Shown one piece after another: positions 15,086 to 22,663 of a stretch of DNA of 25,525 nt. The notes beneath the pieces were generated by a model. The model did no database searches and was not told the origin of the DNA. It saw only the letters and a list, made by a program, of their open reading frames with translations. The translations under genes were made by a program, and so were the position numbers. Source of the DNA: an uncultured Clostridia bacterium. Its GTDB lineage: Bacteria; Bacillota; Clostridia; Christensenellales; Aristaeellaceae. The stretch lies in contig CAKTXH010000031.1 of the NCBI GenBank assembly GCA_934630975.1, positions 1 through 25,525 of the forward strand, in the 5' to 3' direction. Position 1 is the first letter of the stretch. Each line of letters opens with the position of its first letter.

Positions 15086-17161
15086 TCAAACGTAGAACAG
15101 CAGATCCGCATAGGTCGGCATCGGCCAATAGCTCTTGCCAACCTTGCCTTCCAGCTCGTCGGCGACCTTACGGGCGGCCTCCATCGCGGGGATGACGGTC
15201 TCATGCTCATACAGCGCGCGCTCGTTGAGCGTCTCCGGCTCGGCGGCGACAGCGGCCTTGAGCTTCTCCTCCAGCGCGATCAGCTCGGCGGTCTTATCCG
15301 TCAGCTCACGCACGGCGGCAGCCTCGGCGGGCGCATCCACGCCGATGCTCTTCTTGACGGCAACGCCCTCAGCCAGCATCTTGGAATAGGCGGCGCAGGC
15401 CGGAACGATCAGCTTGCCGAGCATATCCAGCGAGGTCAGCGCCTCGATGTGGATGACCTTGGCGTATTCCTCCATGTTGATATCCTGACGGGATTTGATC
15501 TCCGTCTCGGTATAGATGCCGTGGCGGGCGAAGAGCGCGACGTTCTTCGCATCCGTGTAATGGAGCAGGGCTTCCGGCGTAGAGCGCAGATTCAGCAGGC
15601 CGCGCTTTTCGGCCTCCAGCGGCCACTCGTCGCTGTAACCGTTGCCGTTGAAGAGGATGCGCTTGTGCGCGGCCAGCTCGCGGCGAATCAGCTTAGAGAG
15701 CGCCGCCTCGAAGTCGTCGGCCTTCTCCAGCTCGTCCGCGAACTGCATCAGCTCATCCGCGACGGCGGTGTTGAGCATGATGTTTGTGCAGGCAATGTTG
15801 AAGGAAGAGCCGGGCATGCGGAACTCGAACTTGTTGCCCGTGAAGGCGAACGGCGAGGTGCGGTTGCGGTCGGAATTATCCTGCGGGATATGCGGCAGGC
15901 TCGTCACGCCGATATCCATGCTCTTATGCCCCGCGGCCTTGTAATCCGTGCCATCCACCAGAGAATGGATGACCGCGGCCAGCTCGTCGCCGACATACAT
16001 GGAGACGATAGCGGGCGGCGCCTCGTTCGCGCCCAGACGGTGATCGTTGCCCGCGCTGGCGACGCTGATGCGCAGCAAATCCTGATACTCGTCCACGGCC
16101 TTGATCACCGCGGTCAGGAACAGCAGGAACTGCGCGTTCTCCATCGGCGTAGAGCCGGGATCGAGCAGGTTCTCACCCTTATCGGTGGAAATCGACCAGT
16201 TATTGTGCTTGCCCGAACCGTTCACGCCGTCAAACGGCTTCTCATGCAGCAGGCAGACCAGCCCGTGACGCTCGGCGACCTTCTTCATGATCTCCATCGT
16301 CAGCTGGTTGTGGTCGGTCGCAATGTTCGCGGTTGCGAAGATCGGCGCCATCTCGTGCTGGCAGGGCGCGACCTCGTTGTGCTCGGTTTTGGCGTTGATG
16401 CCCAGCTTCCACAATTCCTCGTCGAGATCGGCCATGAACGCCTTGACGCGCGGGCGAATCGACCCGAAGTAGTGATCCTCCATCTCCTGCCCCTTCGGGC
16501 TCATCGCGCCGAAGAGCGTGCGACCCGCCAGAATCAAATCGGGGCGCTTCTTGTAATCCTCTTTATCAATCAGGAAATACTCCTGCTCCGGGCCGACGGT
16601 CGTGGTCACGCGGGAAACCGTCTTGCCGAAGAGTTTCAACACGCGGCAGGCTTCCTTGCTGATGGCTTCCATCGAGCGCAGCAGCGGCGTTTTCTTATCC
16701 AGAATTTCGCCGGTGTAGGAACAGAATGCCGTCGGGATGCACAGCGTGTCATCCTTAATGAAGGCGTAGCTGGTCGGATCCCACGCGGTATAACCGCGCG
16801 CCTCGAACGTCGCGCGCAGGCCGCCGGAGGGGAAGGACGACGCATCCGGCTCGCCCTTGATCAGCTCCTTGCCGGAGAACTCCATGATCACCGTGCCATC
16901 CGAGCAGGGCGAAATGAAGGAATCATGCTTCTCGGCGGTGATGCCCGTCATCGGCTGGAACCAGTGGGTGAAGTGGGTCGCGCCTTTCTCAATGGCCCAA
17001 TCCTTCATCGCGTTGGCCACCACGCCCGCGACCTGCGGGTCGAGCGCCGTGCCCTGTCGCACGGTCTGCTTGAGGGATTTATACACATCTTTGGGCAGTC
17101 GCTCCTTCATGACGGCCTCGTTGAACACCATGCTTCCAAACAATTCGGGCACTTTCTTCAT
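15086..17161 (-). CDS. glnN: Glutamine synthetase type III
   Basis: Makes glutamine from glutamate, ammonia and ATP; main route of ammonia assimilation. I chose the ATG at 17161 (GGGAGAG 6 bases upstream), giving 691 residues, normal for the long GSIII family and far from the about 450 of type I. The start MKKVPELFGSMVFNEAVMKE is typical for GlnN. Active-site stretches are visible: EHNEVAPCQHEMAPIF, the ATP/metal region NGSGKHNNWS and GNDHRLGANEAPPA. The C-terminal third (from about residue 560) is the helical extension of type III. It is transcribed alone from its own promoter, divergent from csoR. No GlnR or PII gene is in the window. Confidence 0.96.
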   Translation of the reverse strand: MKKVPELFGSMVFNEAVMKERLPKDVYKSLKQTVRQGTALDPQVAGVVANAMKDWAIEKGATHFTHWFQPMTGITAEKHDSFISPCSDGTVIMEFSGKELIKGEPDASSFPSGGLRATFEARGYTAWDPTSYAFIKDDTLCIPTAFCSYTGEILDKKTPLLRSMEAISKEACRVLKLFGKTVSRVTTTVGPEQEYFLIDKEDYKKRPDLILAGRTLFGAMSPKGQEMEDHYFGSIRPRVKAFMADLDEELWKLGINAKTEHNEVAPCQHEMAPIFATANIATDHNQLTMEIMKKVAERHGLVCLLHEKPFDGVNGSGKHNNWSISTDKGENLLDPGSTPMENAQFLLFLTAVIKAVDEYQDLLRISVASAGNDHRLGANEAPPAIVSMYVGDELAAVIHSLVDGTDYKAAGHKSMDIGVTSLPHIPQDNSDRNRTSPFAFTGNKFEFRMPGSSFNIACTNIMLNTAVADELMQFADELEKADDFEAALSKLIRRELAAHKRILFNGNGYSDEWPLEAEKRGLLNLRSTPEALLHYTDAKNVALFARHGIYTETEIKSRQDINMEEYAKVIHIEALTSLDMLGKLIVPACAAYSKMLAEGVAVKKSIGVDAPAEAAAVRELTDKTAELIALEEKLKAAVAAEPETLNERALYEHETVIPAMEAARKVADELEGKVGKSYWPMPTYADLLFYV

Positions 17162-17244
17162 CTTGATCTCTCCCATCTGCACCGACGCGCGGTGTTGCTT
17201 TGGCTGACGGCTTTTTGTTTTCGCCGCTTGCAATTAACGTGCGT

Positions 17245-17273
17245 CAGTATAGCGCGTTTTCTCCCGTTCGTCA
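17245..17273 (-). promoter_or_regulatory. glnN promoter
   Basis: On the minus strand TTGACG (17268-17273), a 17-base spacer and TATACT (17245-17250). The leader is about 80 bases. Upstream (17274-17460) the sequence is AT-rich and holds the palindrome AATTCTTTAGAATT (17306-17319) and the direct repeat TCTGACGAT (17331-17339 and 17351-17359, 20 bases apart). These could bind a regulator but match no site I know. Confidence 0.8.
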
Positions 17274-17461
17274 ATCGTTTTGATTCATTTTTTTGCGTTT
17301 CCTGCAATTCTTTAGAATTTGCATGCCGATTCTGACGATAATTAAATGAATCTGACGATGAACTTCATTTTTTGATTCGCAATTCGAACTTTTTTCAATT
17401 TTATCGTGCGAAGCATATCTCCGCGCCTTTCAGAAAAAAAGTTTGTTTTATCAAACATCCC

Positions 17462-17490
17462 TTGACAGATACCCCCAAGGGGTATATAAT
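17462..17490 (+). promoter_or_regulatory. csoR-copA promoter with CsoR operator
   Basis: TTGACA (17462-17467) and TATAAT (17485-17490) with a 17-base spacer form a consensus promoter. The spacer is almost wholly the inverted repeat ATACCCC-CAA-GGGGTAT (17469-17485), the GC-centred palindrome known for CsoR-type copper repressors. Bound CsoR would block RNA polymerase; copper(I) would release it. This predicts autoregulation of csoR and copper induction of copA. Confidence 0.92.
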
Positions 17491-17516
17491 ACCGTCGCAA
17501 GCGAGGTGAAAAACGC

Positions 17517-17828
17517 ATGAGTGATGAAACAAAGCCCTGCTGTTGCCATTGCCGAACAAAACATCGGGATGACAAGGAGGAGCGCGATCTGCTTAACCGG
17601 CTCAGCCGCATCGAGGGGCAGATTCGCGGGATTCGCGGCATGGTCGAAAAGGACGCATACTGTCCCGATATTTTGACGCAGGTTGCGGCGGCAAGCGCGG
17701 CGCTGAACAGCTTTTCGAAGGTGCTGCTGGCCAACCACATCAAAACCTGCGTCGCGCAGGACATCCGCGACGGCAAGGACGAAACCATCGACGAGCTTTT
17801 GACCACGCTTCAAAAGCTGATGCGGTAA
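17517..17828 (+). CDS. csoR: Copper-sensing repressor CsoR
   Basis: A four-helix DUF156 repressor that leaves DNA when it binds copper(I). The 103 residues contain the copper site C49 (DAYCPDIL), H74 and C78 (NHIKTCV), the order expected for CsoR, and the RLSRIEGQIRGIRGMV first helix. This pattern separates it from nickel (RcnR) or formaldehyde (FrmR) relatives. The N-terminus carries an extra cysteine-rich stretch CCCHC (residues 8-12), which might bind metal too. GAGGTG precedes the ATG. It shares the transcript with copA, 57 bases downstream, and its operator overlaps the promoter. Confidence 0.95.
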   Translation: MSDETKPCCCHCRTKHRDDKEERDLLNRLSRIEGQIRGIRGMVEKDAYCPDILTQVAAASAALNSFSKVLLANHIKTCVAQDIRDGKDETIDELLTTLQKLMR

Positions 17829-17839
17829 GTACGAGGGAT

Positions 17840-17859
17840 ACGTTGGGGCGCTGCCCCAA
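17840..17859 (+). repeat. Intergenic hairpin repeat, copy B (one hairpin)
   Basis: ACG followed by TTGGGGC-GCT-GCCCCAA, identical in its 17-base hairpin to copy A at 5686-5702. It lies 14 bases after the csoR stop and ahead of the copA ribosome site. The second hairpin of copies A and C is missing here. Confidence 0.7.
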
Positions 17860-17885
17860 TCGTCCCCCTTTGAAAGGAGTCATCT

Positions 17886-20402
17886 ATGGAACAATATACC
17901 GTAACGGGCATGAGCTGTGCGGCGTGCAGCGCCCGTGTGGAAAAGGCCGTTTCCGCCGTGCCGGGCGTGACAAGCTGCTCGGTCAGCCTGCTGACCAACT
18001 CGATGGGCGTGGAAGGCACGGCCACGCCAGACGCCGTGATCTCCGCCGTGCAGGCGGCGGGCTACGGCGCATCGCTCAAGGGCGCTGCGCAGGCCGCGCC
18101 GAGCCTTGCCGAACAGGAGGATGCGCTTGCCGACCATGAAACCCCGGTGCTCAAGCGCCGCCTGATTGCGTCGCTGGGCTTCCTGATCGTATTGATGTAT
18201 TTCTCGATGGGCCACATGATGTGGGGCTGGCCGCTGCCATCCTTCTTTGACGGCAACCACGTCGCGATGGGCCTGGTTCAGCTGCTGCTGACCGTCGCCG
18301 TGATGGTGATCAACCAGAAATTCTTCATCAACGGCTTTAAGTCGCTCTTCCACGGCGCGCCGAATATGGATACCCTCGTCGCGCTGGGCGCAACCGCGTC
18401 CTTCGGTTACAGCACCTACGCCCTCTTCGCCATGACGGGCGCGCAGGTGCGCGGCGACGCGGCGGCGGTCATGAGCTTCATGCACGAGTTCTACTTTGAA
18501 TCCGCCGCCATGATTCTGGCGCTCATCACCGTCGGCAAGATGCTCGAGGCGCGTTCCAAGGGCAAGACGACCGACGCGCTCAAGAGCCTGATGAAGCTCG
18601 CCCCGCAGACCGCGACGCTCATCCGCGACGGGCAGGAAGTCACCGTGCCGATTGCGCAGGTGAAGCGCGGCGACGTGTTCGTCGTCCGCCCGGGCGAAAA
18701 CATCCCGGTGGACGGCGTGATTCTCGAAGGCGAAAGCGCGGTCAACGAATCCGCGCTGACCGGCGAAAGCATCCCGGTGGATAAGGCTGTCGGGGACAGC
18801 GTTTCCGCTGCGACGACGAACCAATCCGGCTTCCTGCGCTGCGAAGCAACACGTGTCGGCGAAGATACGACTCTCTCCCAGATCATCAAGATGGTTTCCG
18901 ACGCAGCGGCGACGAAAGCGCCCATCGCGAAGGTCGCCGACAAGGTTTCCGGCGTGTTCGTGCCGACGGTGATCACCCTCGCCGTCATCACCACCGCCGT
19001 CTGGCTGCTCTGCGGCAAGCCCATCGGCTTCGCGCTGGCGCGCGGCATCTCCGTGCTGGTCATCAGCTGCCCGTGCGCGCTTGGTCTGGCTACCCCGGTG
19101 GCGATCATGGTCGGCAACGGCCTCGGCGCAAAGAACGGCATCCTGTTCAAGACCGCCGTTTCCCTCGAGGAGACCGGCAAAACCGAAATCGTCGCGCTGG
19201 ATAAGACCGGCACCATCACCAAAGGCGAGCCGCGCGTGACCGACGTGCTCCCCGCCGAGGGCATGACCGAAACCGCGCTCCTCTCCCTCGCCGCCGCGCT
19301 CGAGCAGCGCAGCGAGCATCCCCTCGCCCGCGCCGTCATGCTCCGTGCCGAGGAGGACAAGCTGGATGTGTCGGAGGTCAGCGACTTCCGCGCTCTGCCG
19401 GGCAACGGCCTGACCGCGACGCTGAACGGAAACATGCTGCTAGGCGGCAGCCTCTCCTTCATCTCCACGCAGGCCGACGTGCCGCAGGCGCTCCGCGAAA
19501 AGGCCGAAGCGCTGGCGGATGAAGGCAAAACGCCGCTGCTCTTCGCGAAGGACGGCAAACTGGCGGGCGTGATCGCCGTCGCCGACGTCATCAAGGAGGA
19601 CAGCCCCGCCGCCATCGCCGCCCTGCGCAACATGGGCATCCACGTCGTGATGCTCACCGGCGATAACGAAAAGACCGCGCGCGCCATTGGCCGCCAGGCC
19701 GGCGTGGACGAGGTTATCGCGGGCGTTCTGCCCGAGGGCAAGGAGAGCGTCATCCGCAAACTCCAAAAGCAGGGCAAGGTCGCGATGGTCGGCGACGGCA
19801 TCAACGACGCGCCCGCGCTGACCCGCGCGGATATCGGCATCGCCATCGGCGCCGGTACGGACGTCGCCATCGACGCTGCCGACGTGGTGCTGATGAAGAG
19901 CCAGCTCAGCGACGTGCCCGCCGCCATCCGCCTGAGCCGCGCCACCCTGCGCAACATCCACGAGAACCTGTTCTGGGCGTTCTTCTATAACGTGATCGGC
20001 ATCCCGCTGGCCGCGGGCGTGTGGATCCCGATTTTCGGCTGGACGCTCAACCCCATGTTCGGCGCGGCGGCGATGAGTCTGTCGAGCTTCTGCGTGGTCT
20101 CCAACGCGCTGAGACTGAATCTTTTCAAACTGCATGACGCAGGGAAAGATAAAAAAATCAACAAGAAACATCACAAGGAGGAAACAAAGATGGAAAAGAC
20201 GATGAAGATTGAAGGCATGATGTGCGGCCACTGCGAGGCCGCCGTCAAGAAGGCGCTGGAAGCGGTTGACGGCGTTGTGTCCGCCGAAGTCAGCCATACC
20301 AGCGGCACCGCCGTCGTGACCCTCAGCAAGCCGGTGGAGAACGCCGTGCTCCAGAAGGCCGTCGAGGATAAGGATTATAAGGTCACCGGCATCGAGGGCT
20401 AA
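17886..20402 (+). CDS. copA: Copper-exporting P-type ATPase fused to a C-terminal copper chaperone domain
   Basis: Pumps copper(I) out across the membrane. AAAGGAG precedes the ATG; the frame is 838 residues. Order: an N-terminal metal-binding domain with C11-A-A-C14, membrane helices (MGHMMWGWP loop; MDTLVALGATASFGY), the actuator motif TGES, the transport site C395-P-C397, the phosphorylated D439 in DKTGT, the SEHPLARAV motif, GDGIND (636-641), and the copper-type end MSLSSFCVVSNALRL. An ordinary CopA would stop just after this. Here the frame goes on through a Lys-rich linker (KDKKINKKHHKEETK) into a second metal-binding domain with MCGHC (C780, C783). The linker codons are AT-rich like intergenic DNA and contain AAGGAGG at 20175-20181. 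So this looks like copA joined to copZ by loss of a stop codon, with copZ still able to start by itself. Confidence 0.95.
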   Translation: MEQYTVTGMSCAACSARVEKAVSAVPGVTSCSVSLLTNSMGVEGTATPDAVISAVQAAGYGASLKGAAQAAPSLAEQEDALADHETPVLKRRLIASLGFLIVLMYFSMGHMMWGWPLPSFFDGNHVAMGLVQLLLTVAVMVINQKFFINGFKSLFHGAPNMDTLVALGATASFGYSTYALFAMTGAQVRGDAAAVMSFMHEFYFESAAMILALITVGKMLEARSKGKTTDALKSLMKLAPQTATLIRDGQEVTVPIAQVKRGDVFVVRPGENIPVDGVILEGESAVNESALTGESIPVDKAVGDSVSAATTNQSGFLRCEATRVGEDTTLSQIIKMVSDAAATKAPIAKVADKVSGVFVPTVITLAVITTAVWLLCGKPIGFALARGISVLVISCPCALGLATPVAIMVGNGLGAKNGILFKTAVSLEETGKTEIVALDKTGTITKGEPRVTDVLPAEGMTETALLSLAAALEQRSEHPLARAVMLRAEEDKLDVSEVSDFRALPGNGLTATLNGNMLLGGSLSFISTQADVPQALREKAEALADEGKTPLLFAKDGKLAGVIAVADVIKEDSPAAIAALRNMGIHVVMLTGDNEKTARAIGRQAGVDEVIAGVLPEGKESVIRKLQKQGKVAMVGDGINDAPALTRADIGIAIGAGTDVAIDAADVVLMKSQLSDVPAAIRLSRATLRNIHENLFWAFFYNVIGIPLAAGVWIPIFGWTLNPMFGAAAMSLSSFCVVSNALRLNLFKLHDAGKDKKINKKHHKEETKMEKTMKIEGMMCGHCEAAVKKALEAVDGVVSAEVSHTSGTAVVTLSKPVENAVLQKAVEDKDYKVTGIEG
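20190..20402 (+). CDS. copZ: Copper chaperone CopZ, internal in-frame start within copA
   Basis: Seventy residues from the ATG at 20190, in the same frame as copA (codon 769). AAGGAGG lies 8 bases upstream, the best ribosome site in the operon. The product would be a complete ferredoxin-like metal-binding domain with the start MEKTMKIEGMMCGHCEAAVK, copper ligands C12 and C15, and the final YKVTGIEG. Free CopZ normally ferries copper(I) to CopA or CsoR. Internal initiation is an inference from the sequence; the fused form may be the only product. Confidence 0.7.
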   Translation: MEKTMKIEGMMCGHCEAAVKKALEAVDGVVSAEVSHTSGTAVVTLSKPVENAVLQKAVEDKDYKVTGIEG

Positions 20403-20407
20403 AGGAT

Positions 20408-20458
20408 GGGAGTCTGAGGGACGAGTCCCTCAGGCAGGTTTGGGCGGCAGCCCAACGT
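20408..20458 (-). repeat. Two-hairpin intergenic repeat, copy C
   Basis: Read on the minus strand: ACG, hairpin 1 TTGGGC-TGCC-GCCCAA (20440-20455), ACCTGC, hairpin 2 CTGAGGGAC-TC-GTCCCTCAG (20414-20433), then ACTCCC. The order and spacer match copy A (5652-5706), while the arms of both hairpins differ but still pair. It begins five bases after the copA/copZ stop codon. Confidence 0.68.
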
Positions 20459-20483
20459 GACCATTGCGCAGCAAGCCCAACGT

Positions 20484-20512
20484 GAGTCAGGGAGCGAAGC
20501 GTCACCTGACTC
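20484..20512. repeat. Extra hairpin next to repeat copy C
   Basis: GAGTCAGG (20484-20491) pairs with CCTGACTC (20505-20512). The stretch GCCCAACGTGA also occurs twice (20450-20460 and 20475-20485), so the whole gap 20403-20528 seems built from palindromic repeat pieces. Confidence 0.5.
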
Positions 20513-20528
20513 CGCATCACAGCAAAAG

Positions 20529-20576
20529 AGAGCTCCTTTGGCAAACCGTTTTTCAGAAGCCAAAGGAGCTCTTTTT
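20529..20576. terminator. Bidirectional terminator between copA and the thioredoxin-like gene
   Basis: AGAGCTCCTTTGGC (20529-20542) pairs perfectly with GCCAAAGGAGCTCT (20559-20572), with a T run after it on the plus strand and an A run before it. It stops the copper operon and the convergent gene that ends at 20575. Confidence 0.92.
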
Positions 20577-21072
20577 ACCTGTTTTCAATTCCGGCCAGCG
20601 CGTCCAGCGTCCCTGCCTCCGTCGCCACGCCCAGATGCATCGCGCGAATTGTGCCGTCCGCGTCAATCAGCACGGAGAACGGAATCCCCGGCTGCTCGTA
20701 TTGCAGAAATGCGTTCAGACCGCCCGTGCCCATCGGCAGCGTGGTCAGCCCCAGCTCCGCTTTGAGCGCCTCGACGGTGGAAACGGTGTCCTCCGCTTCC
20801 ACGTCGGCGACGATAAAGCCGTAATCCCCGCCGTATTGATCATAAGCCGCCTGTACGACCGGCAGTTCTTCCCAGCTCATGTCGCACCAGCTCGCCCAGA
20901 AATACACGTACACCGCCTTTTTCTGCGCCAGCATCGTGCTCAGCGTGGCCATCGTGCCATCCGAATTAACGATGGTAAAATCCGCCGCCTTGTCGCCAAT
21001 CTGCACCGCCGCGCTCGCCGTCGCGCCCAGCGTCAGCAGGAGCGCCGCCAGCAGCCCCGCCCATTTCTTCAT
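20575..21072 (-). CDS. Secreted TlpA/AhpC-like thioredoxin-fold protein, single-cysteine active site
   Basis: A thioredoxin-fold protein outside the membrane. I chose the ATG at 21072 because the product (165 residues) then starts with a signal peptide (MKKWAGLLAALLLTLGATASA, cleavage likely after ASA); the ribosome site AAAGGCGG is weak, and an in-frame ATG further up (21135) has none. The fold markers IGDKAADFTIVNSDG, VYVYFWASWC, and GIPFSVLIDADGTI (with cis-Pro) are present. The usual CXXC motif reads C63-D-M-S66: the second, resolving cysteine is replaced by serine. A normal dithiol oxidoreductase mechanism is therefore unlikely; a monothiol or binding role is possible. It lies between the copper operon and sstT with its own promoter, so no functional link is shown. 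Confidence 0.85.
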   Translation of the reverse strand: MKKWAGLLAALLLTLGATASAAVQIGDKAADFTIVNSDGTMATLSTMLAQKKAVYVYFWASWCDMSWEELPVVQAAYDQYGGDYGFIVADVEAEDTVSTVEALKAELGLTTLPMGTGGLNAFLQYEQPGIPFSVLIDADGTIRAMHLGVATEAGTLDALAGIENR

Positions 21073-21113
21073 CCGCCGCACCGCCTTTCCCAAATCTACC
21101 TGTCGTTTCTGCC

Positions 21114-21142
21114 ATTGTACACGATTTTTCTTCAAAAATCAA
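21114..21142 (-). promoter_or_regulatory. Promoter of the thioredoxin-like gene
   Basis: On the minus strand TTGATT (21137-21142), a 17-base spacer and TACAAT (21114-21119) with GTG before it. The gene starts 42 bases downstream of the -10 box. Confidence 0.72.
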
Positions 21143-21176
21143 TTGTTCGAGTGCATCTTGCCCCTTACCCGAACAC

Positions 21177-21206
21177 AAAAAAGGACGAGCCTTTGAAGCT
21201 CGTCCC
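21177..21206 (-). terminator. Terminator of sstT
   Basis: On the minus strand GGACGAGC pairs with GCTCGTCC around TTCAAAG, followed by six T. It lies 14 bases after the sstT stop. Confidence 0.9.
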
Positions 21207-21219
21207 TCATTCCGCGCGT

Positions 21220-22470
21220 TTACTTCTTCTGGAGGAAATCCGGCAGGGGCTTGCCCTCCTTGAGCCACTGATGATACTCGGCGGTCGCGGCGAATTCCAC
21301 GTCGCCCGCAGAGTTGAGCGCCGTTTCGACGGAATCCTGCACCACGCCGATGATGAAACCCACGCCGACCACCTGCATCGCCACGTCGGCGGAAATGCCG
21401 AACAGCGAGCAGGCCATCGGAATCAGCAGCAGCGAGCCGCCCGCCACGCCGGAAGCGCCGCACGCGCCCAGCGCGGACATGACGGAAAGGACAATCGCCG
21501 CCGGCAGGGAAACCTGAATCCCCAGCGTATTGGCCGCCGCCAGCGTCATGATGGTGATGGTGATCGCCGCGCCGTCCATGTTGATGGTCGCGCCCAGCGG
21601 GATGGAGACGGAATACATATCCTTATCCAGCCCGAGCTTCTCGCACAGCGCCATGTTCACCGGAATGTTGGCCGCGGAACTGCGGGTGAAGAACGCCGTC
21701 AGGCCGGATTCCTTCAGGCAGCGGAAAACCAGCGGATACGGGTTGCAATGCAGATACAGGAAGATGATCAGCGGGGAGACGACCAGCGCCATGAAGAGCA
21801 TCGTGCCCACCAGCAGCACGAGCAGCTTGCCGTACTGCGTGAAGATGGCCAGACCGTTGCTCGAAACGTTGGTATAAACCAGGCCGAGGATGCCGAACGG
21901 CGCAAGGTTGATGATCCAGCGGACGATCTGCGAAACCGCGTCCGCGATGTTGGAAAGCATCACCTTCGTGTCGTCCGCCGCGATGCGCTTGAGCGCGAGG
22001 CCAAACAGGCACGCCCAGAACAAGATGCCGATGTAGTTGCCGTTCATCAGCGAAGAGACCGGGTTCGCCACAAAGTTGGCGATCAACGTGTTGAGCACTT
22101 CGCTGAGCCCCTGCGGCGCGGCAGAGCCTTCGACCGCCTCCGCCAGCACCATGTTCTGCGGGAACAGGAAGCTCGCGACTGCCGCAATACCCGCCGCAAG
22201 GAACGTGGTCAGCATGTACAGCCAGATGACCGTGCCGAATCGGCGATCCAGCTTGGAGGAACCCTGCGCCAGCGCGCTGGTAACGATCACGAACACCAAC
22301 ACCGGCGCAATGCCCTTGAGCGCGCCGACGAACAGATTGCCCAGTTCGGTGATCCACATCGCGCCCGGCGCGACCAGCGCCAGCACCGCGCCCAGAATCA
22401 GGCCGATCAAAATGCGCACAATCAGGCTGACGCCGTTGTACTTTTTCGCGACCGCATGGAACGTTTTCAT
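21220..22470 (-). CDS. sstT: Serine/threonine:sodium symporter SstT
   Basis: An inner-membrane dicarboxylate/amino acid:cation symporter that takes up serine and threonine with sodium. The 416 residues match the usual SstT length. Family marks are the start KKYNGVSLIVRILIGLILG, the hairpin loop FFTRSSAANIPVNMALCEKLGL (split by position about 266-287), the IPLGATINMDGAAITI stretch with NMDG, and the second hairpin GACGASGVAGGSLLLIPMACSL. About eight membrane helices are visible. AAGG lies directly upstream and GGGAAGG slightly further. It has its own promoter and terminator. Other members of the family carry glutamate or aspartate, but the SSAANIPVN pattern favours SstT. Confidence 0.93.
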   Translation of the reverse strand: MKTFHAVAKKYNGVSLIVRILIGLILGAVLALVAPGAMWITELGNLFVGALKGIAPVLVFVIVTSALAQGSSKLDRRFGTVIWLYMLTTFLAAGIAAVASFLFPQNMVLAEAVEGSAAPQGLSEVLNTLIANFVANPVSSLMNGNYIGILFWACLFGLALKRIAADDTKVMLSNIADAVSQIVRWIINLAPFGILGLVYTNVSSNGLAIFTQYGKLLVLLVGTMLFMALVVSPLIIFLYLHCNPYPLVFRCLKESGLTAFFTRSSAANIPVNMALCEKLGLDKDMYSVSIPLGATINMDGAAITITIMTLAAANTLGIQVSLPAAIVLSVMSALGACGASGVAGGSLLLIPMACSLFGISADVAMQVVGVGFIIGVVQDSVETALNSAGDVEFAATAEYHQWLKEGKPLPDFLQKK

Positions 22471-22515
22471 CCTTGAAACACCTTCCCTTTTTTCTTTTGA
22501 GTGATGTTATGAAGG

Positions 22516-22544
22516 ATTATAGCACGTCATGGTTTAAAAATCAA
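22516..22544 (-). promoter_or_regulatory. sstT promoter
   Basis: On the minus strand TTGATT (22539-22544), a 17-base spacer and TATAAT (22516-22521) preceded by TGC. The rest of 22545-22663 is AT-rich; I see no clear terminator for the gene that ends at 22664. Confidence 0.82.
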
Positions 22545-22663
22545 TTCAATTCGGCGATTTTCTTTCGAATTTTCGTTTTTCTGCATTTTTAAAAAACCAT
22601 TCCTGCAATCCGCTCGTATCGCTTATTTCAGGCAGCTTCCGTAATGCTTGCAGAACTACGTCC

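Noticed and set aside
14963..17335. A 790-residue open frame on the plus strand antisense to glnN.
   Set aside because: It is rich in Arg, His, Leu and Gly as typical for the reverse of a GC-rich gene, starts in the tmRNA terminator, and glnN on the other strand has full family motifs.
17880..19957. Long open frames on the minus strand opposite copA.
   Set aside because: They mirror GC-rich third positions of copA and show no domain.
20464..22476. A 670-residue open frame on the plus strand antisense to the thioredoxin-like gene and sstT.
   Set aside because: It crosses two terminators and a promoter and has Arg/His/Gln-rich shadow composition; both minus-strand genes are well supported.
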